Source: Notospermus geniculatus (lineage: Eukaryota; Nemertea; Pilidiophora; Heteronemertea; Lineidae). Taken from it: 64,000 bases of DNA. Under the pieces are notes generated by a model that made no database searches, was not told where the DNA came from, and saw nothing but the letters and a program-made list of their open reading frames with translations. The stretch spans positions 56,705-120,704 of the forward strand of contig NMRB01001149.1 of NCBI GenBank assembly GCA_002633025.1, given 5' to 3'. This document shows, in pieces, positions 59,853-64,000 of this stretch (position 1 is the first letter of the stretch; every line of letters begins with the position of its first letter). Position numbers and translations under genes: made by a program.

Positions 59853-61244
59853 GTGTCCTGTGTAGATGCATGGAGGTATCTTATTTTATACCTCCATGGT
59901 AGATGTTAATCATTCAGACGGGTGCAGCGGACGAATTGTGCCATACTTAGGCCTATACAAATATAAACGTGATTTTAAAAATTTGAATGACAGTGCATAC
60001 AATGCTTGGAAACTCTCCGAGACATTTCTATGTCATCATTTTTAAACCTGGGCAAGAACAGACACGGATATTCTTTGCGGTTGAAAAATGGCGTTTCTTT
60101 GACGAAGACCTGACGTATTTAGGTCAGGAATCATAAAGAGGAATTCAACGTGATACAATTTTGATAAACCACCGAATTAAAATATTGGTTGTTGTTGACA
60201 TGTTTGGACGAAAGAGGTCAAACTCAGATTTTCATTCGGTGAGCTTTCTGTTACCTGTGATTAAATCTAAAGGTTCATCCCCTGTCTGTTAAAAATCACC
60301 TTAAAACTGACTACATATATTTGGAGGATTCGTGACGTGCAGATATTACGTAACCCATTAAAGTCAACAGCCTGGTTCCACTGGCCACCGTCAGATGGCG
60401 TGTTGTAGACGTCTACAAAACGCCATCTCTGTCATCGTTGGCCAAATTCAAATTTTAAATGTCAAATGGCAACAGAATGGTGACAAAATGCCAAGTATAT
60501 CATTAGATACATGTAATTTATGTCAAAAAATATATTCTTCGCACAGCCCTTTTCATGAAAACTTCCTTGATTTGAAATAGGCAAATATCTTTTCGTCTGT
60601 ATAAAAATAATCAGGCCAAATTTGTGACACATGTATTTATTTGGTGAACAAGTACTTGAATTTTTCAACGTAGTTTATTTCATATATAGCATCACTAGCA
60701 TTTAGTAAATATTTAGGCTACTTATAAGTAGGTTTGTATAAGGCCTATGTTTAAATCGGAAAAGTCGTCATCGGACCTCTTCCTAATATGACTAACGTGC
60801 ACGAATGGAAAATTGCCTGCAGTTTTAGATGTAGTTAATATTTTTTGGCTGGATGTATTGAACGTTGCATACTCGGCGACGGAGAAAACAACTCTCTGTT
60901 CAATTCACTCTCTATGGAAATACATTATCTTTGGTTCCGTAAAGCCTGGTTCATACTTCGACACACGACCATCGCCGGTGACAGATCGTGCGATCTTGCG
61001 TTCGACGCCGACCCCCGTCGCGCGATTTGGTCGGCGTCCGATCGCGAGACTGTCATTGAGTCATTTCATATTCCGCGAATTGCCATTGAGAGCCAACTCA
61101 CGCGAGAAAAATCTCACGTGGAGTGGCCGCACGTGGAGTGGCCCCTTTATGTGAAGTATATCATTGTCACCGCCTGAATGATCTTGCCTGTTACATGCTT
61201 TTATATACAATGTACCGGTATTTCTTTCATTTCCAGCACTCAAG
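59853..61244. other. Upstream region of tetraspanin D, no gene seen
   Basis: No coding exon. The ATG exon follows an acceptor-like TTTCATTTCCAG, so the promoter lies further upstream and is not located. Confidence 0.35.
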
Positions 61245-62936
61245 ATGGCGGATCTAAGTTGCGGTTTGAAATGTTGCAAGTACCTGCTCTTCGCTTTCAA
61301 CTTGATTCTCTTCGTAAGTGTATTTTTAGTATTTGGTATCCCTCAGTTACTACATTAGGGAGGTTTAGAAATCAAACGATAAACATAAACGTTAACGGCA
61401 ACGTTATTTTTGTACCGAAAATGCAATATAAAATCTGGTTAACGTGTAGTATCAAAAATAGATAAGCATCGCTCGCTTATCTATTTTTGGTAGTATGAAA
61501 AATAACGTTGTCGTAATGTTTACGTTCATCGTTTGATTTCTAAACCTCCCTATTGTTCGCAGATGAACCTTACATTCCTTTATCTTATAATAGTACTCAT
61601 CATCCCTTGCCTCTGTTTTCAGCTGATCGGCATCGCCCTATTGGCCGTCGGGATTTTCGTGGCGGTAGACGCCAAAAAACTCTTCTCCATGTTTGAAGGC
61701 GTAGACTTAGGTGCGGCAAGTTCCATAGACCTGGAATCGTTGCTGAAAAACAGCGCCTACGTCATCATTGCGTTTGGGGCTTTCATTTTCCTCGTAGCAT
61801 TCCTCGGATGTTGTGGAGCCATAAAGGAGAGTAAATGCATGCTCGCGACGGTAGGTGGCGCTTAAGGCGGTGACAGACTGGCGCGTAAGCAGCGCGGCGG
61901 GAAGCGTTCAACCAATCAGGGAGGCGGTAACACAGACCGAAACACCTACCGAAGAATCTGATTGGTGGAACGCCTGCAGACGCGCCAGTCTGTCATCACC
62001 GGGTTTATTCTCAATCACGGGGTTTCCCGGTGTATGGGGTGGATTCGCTGTAAGCTAGGAATCCACTGCTGATTTTCTGCTTTCGTATACCGTATAGGGC
62101 CTATATGTAATAGGGGCCTTCATAGAAGTACATGTATACCGTGGCTTCACGGTGGGTCGTGAATCCACTTGAAGCCTTGTTAACCGCTGTTTTCGTATAC
62201 CGAATACTTCTATGTAATAGAACCAAAATGTACCTCGCTACCAAAACTTCTAATACTTAGTAGGGGCCTAATGCCGACCATCCCCAACAGGAGAAGCTGC
62301 AATGCCAGACCTCACAACTGCGATTTTGATGCACATGTATGTATTAAATGAACATTTATGCGAAAGCCAAAATCGACTATTTCAATTTTCTGATTTTAAC
62401 ATTTTTTTCCAGTACGCCTCAATCGTTTTGATTGTTGTGATTGTTGAGCTCGTCGCCGTTATCCTGGCTGCAGTGTTTTGGGGCCATGTAAGTGTTTAAA
62501 TTCAACGTGTGCGTATAGATGAAATTCGCTGGCCGCCATCTTTCTGGTTGCTGTGGCAACGCCAGGAAACTCAAAGTCACACATGCGCGCTGGCACTTCG
62601 TCTGCTGGATAGACGATGACATTAACATCGCCATTTTGCGTGGGATTCAGGAAAACCCGGACTCGGAATCTGCTCTTGAAGCGCCGAAGTTCCGGAACAG
62701 GAAACCAATTCGTCAAAACCTGATTCCAGATATCGCCCGAATAATATGGAAGTATAAATCTAATGGCCATTGTTTAGGAAAGAAACATTTTTTTCAACGG
62801 TGCCTTGTCTTTTCAGGTGAAGAAAGAACTCAAAGCGTTCTTGAATAAATCTATTGTTGACAAGTACAACGGATACGATGGGAAAAAGATGCCGACGGAC
62901 CCCGAGTCGCTGTTTTGGGATACGGCCATGATCGAG
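61245..62936 (+). CDS. Tetraspanin D, first four coding exons (gene runs off the window)
   Basis: Exons 61245-61313 (MADLSCGLKCCKYLLFAFNL), 61623-61850 (TM1 end and TM2, LGCCGAIKESKCMLAT), 62413-62487 (TM3, YASIVLIVVIVELVAVILAA) and 62817-62936 (start of the large loop, VKKELKAFLNKSIVDKYNGY, ending DTAMIE), all phase 0 with good GT-AG sites. The CCG-containing exon and TM4 are not found before 64000. Exon lengths 69/228/75/120 parallel tetraspanins B and C, so they are tandem paralogues. Confidence 0.9.
61358..61550. mobile_element. Mariner-like MITE, member 2, TA-flanked
   Basis: GGGAGGTTTAGAAATCAAAC and GTTTGATTTCTAAACCTCCC flanked by TA on both sides; the middle carries an extra ATAGATAAGC stem. 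In tetraspanin D intron 1. Confidence 0.8.
61866..62002. mobile_element. Foldback element in tetraspanin D intron 2
   Basis: GGTGACAGACTGGCGCGT at the left and ACGCGCCAGTCTGTCATCACC at the right form the arms, 16 bp after the exon 2 donor. Confidence 0.7.
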
Positions 62937-62956
62937 GTAAATAGTCAGGCCTCTTT

Positions 62957-63170
62957 GGGGTCAGAAGCGGACGCGGCGGACATATTTACGATTTTTTGCA
63001 TAGGTGTTCTACAGACACTGTAGTTCAAATTTAGAAGGGGTGCAAAAGAAAACTTCGGTTAGTTTGGGCGTTATATGCAAATGAACTTGGGGGTCACGTG
63101 ACACATGTAATGACCAAATATGGTCAAAAATTAGTTTTTTCAATAATGAACAATGCCGTCTATGTGTACA
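62957..63170. repeat. Direct repeat, unit 1
   Basis: Begins GGGGTCAGAAGCGGACGCGG and recurs 809 bp downstream at 63766-63975 with a few differences. Both units carry ATGCAAAT followed by GTCACGTGAC. Confidence 0.85.
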
Positions 63171-63527
63171 ATCAACGGTAAGCATCAGAGGCGCCTACAA
63201 AGTTTCCCGTTAAAAGGGATTTCTGAAGAAACTCCTGGGAAAAAAAACGCGTTTTTCTCGATAATTATGAAAATCGATTGTAGAAAAGTGATTTTTCGGT
63301 TACATTGTTTTCCACTGAATAAACCCTACTAGCAAAGTACCCGTCAAATGACGGGCCCTGAAACGCGGGGTGGCTCCAGAATGCAGAGTTATCGGACTTA
63401 AAGCCCTCGAAACGCCAACGCGAACGTCTGTCATTTTGTTGGGTACACCGGTACTCTTTTCGTGGCAGCGAACAATGGGTTTGTCGGCGCGTTGGCGTTT
63501 CGGATGCTTTGCGTAAGCTCCCTAATA

Positions 63528-63675
63528 GTGAGTTTAAGAAACCATACGTTAACGCTAACGCTAACGCTAATTACGTCAAAATGACGTCACTCCCCCGAAG
63601 AAATGCAACAGATTCATTCGATGTGACGTCAAAATGATGTCAATAACGTTAGCGTTATGGTTTCTTAAGCTCACT
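63528..63675. mobile_element. 148-bp MITE, relative of 31623-31769
   Basis: AGTGAGTTTAAGAAACC and GGTTTCTTAAGCTCACT ends around a GACGTCA-rich middle. It lies between the two direct repeat units. Confidence 0.8.
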
Positions 63676-63765
63676 ATTGTCAGTCCCGTTAACGGTGGTC
63701 CGCTACCCTCCCTTCGGTCACGTGCAGTGTTGTCCAGTTGTTACCAGTTATAGTCCGGTCGCTTA

Positions 63766-63975
63766 GGGGTCAGAAGCGGACGCGGCGGACATATTTACGA
63801 TTTTTTGCATATGTGTTCTACAGACACTCTAGTTCAAATTTAGAAGGGGTGCCAAAGAAAACTACGGTTAGTTGGGACGTTATATGCAAATGAACTTGGG
63901 GGTCACGTGACAATGACCAAATATGGTCAAAAATTGATTTTTTGCAATAATGAACAATTTGCCGCTATGTAGTCA
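63766..63975. repeat. Direct repeat, unit 2
   Basis: Second copy of 62957-63170, with the same Oct-like and E-box words (E-box at 63902-63911). Confidence 0.85.
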
Positions 63976-64000
63976 AAAAATCACTCCTGTGCTGCCTACA

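Overview
This is eukaryotic nuclear DNA from an animal. Genes are split into many short exons with GT-AG introns. Introns and spacers are full of tRNA-derived SINEs, LINE 3' ends, foldback (MITE-like) elements and minisatellites. The gene content (SFI1, Ku80/XRCC5, a tetraspanin cluster), the frequent TAGGCCTA and TACATGTA words and the MITE types suggest a highly polymorphic marine invertebrate deuterostome. An echinoderm or hemichordate fits best and a cephalochordate is possible; this is an inference from composition, not a database match.

Layout. (1) Positions 280-11548, minus strand: a complete SFI1-like centrin-repeat gene. I reconstructed 22 coding exons with every splice phase consistent (about 1386 aa). 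(2) Positions 11549-11703: a 155-bp divergent promoter shared with the next gene. (3) Positions 11704-21339, plus strand: a complete Ku80 gene, 17 exons, 718 aa. Exons 3-6 are present twice (12779-14144 and 15209-16378). (4) Positions 19015-26796 and 26797-34902: a head-to-tail duplication of about 8 kb. It carries the last seven Ku80 exons and a downstream tetraspanin gene. Its junction fuses a tetraspanin exon directly to a Ku80 exon. Copy A of the tetraspanin is broken (20-bp deletion, missing 3' exons). Copy B is intact (32668-35397). (5) Positions 40440-45631: a third tetraspanin with two alternative exons 4 and two alternative last exons. (6) Positions 46-61 kb: a gene-poor, repeat-rich spacer. 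(7) Position 61245 to the window end: the first four coding exons of a fourth tetraspanin.

How the genes relate. SFI1 (centriole/centrosome) and Ku80 (double-strand-break repair) share one short promoter with E2F- and YY1-like words, which predicts joint S-phase or housekeeping expression. The tetraspanins share exon phases and nearly the same exon lengths (exon 2 219/219/228 nt, exon 3 75 nt, exon 4 111/111/120 nt), so they are an old tandem family, separate from the recent 8-kb duplication.

The two duplications are either real tandem duplications or two allelic haplotypes left uncollapsed in the assembly. Coding differences are almost all synonymous and several transposon insertions are present in one copy only. 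I favour the haplotype explanation, but the sequence alone cannot decide. Either way, paired filled and empty sites give unusually clean evidence for several mobile families (TTAA-, TAA- and 8-bp-target types).
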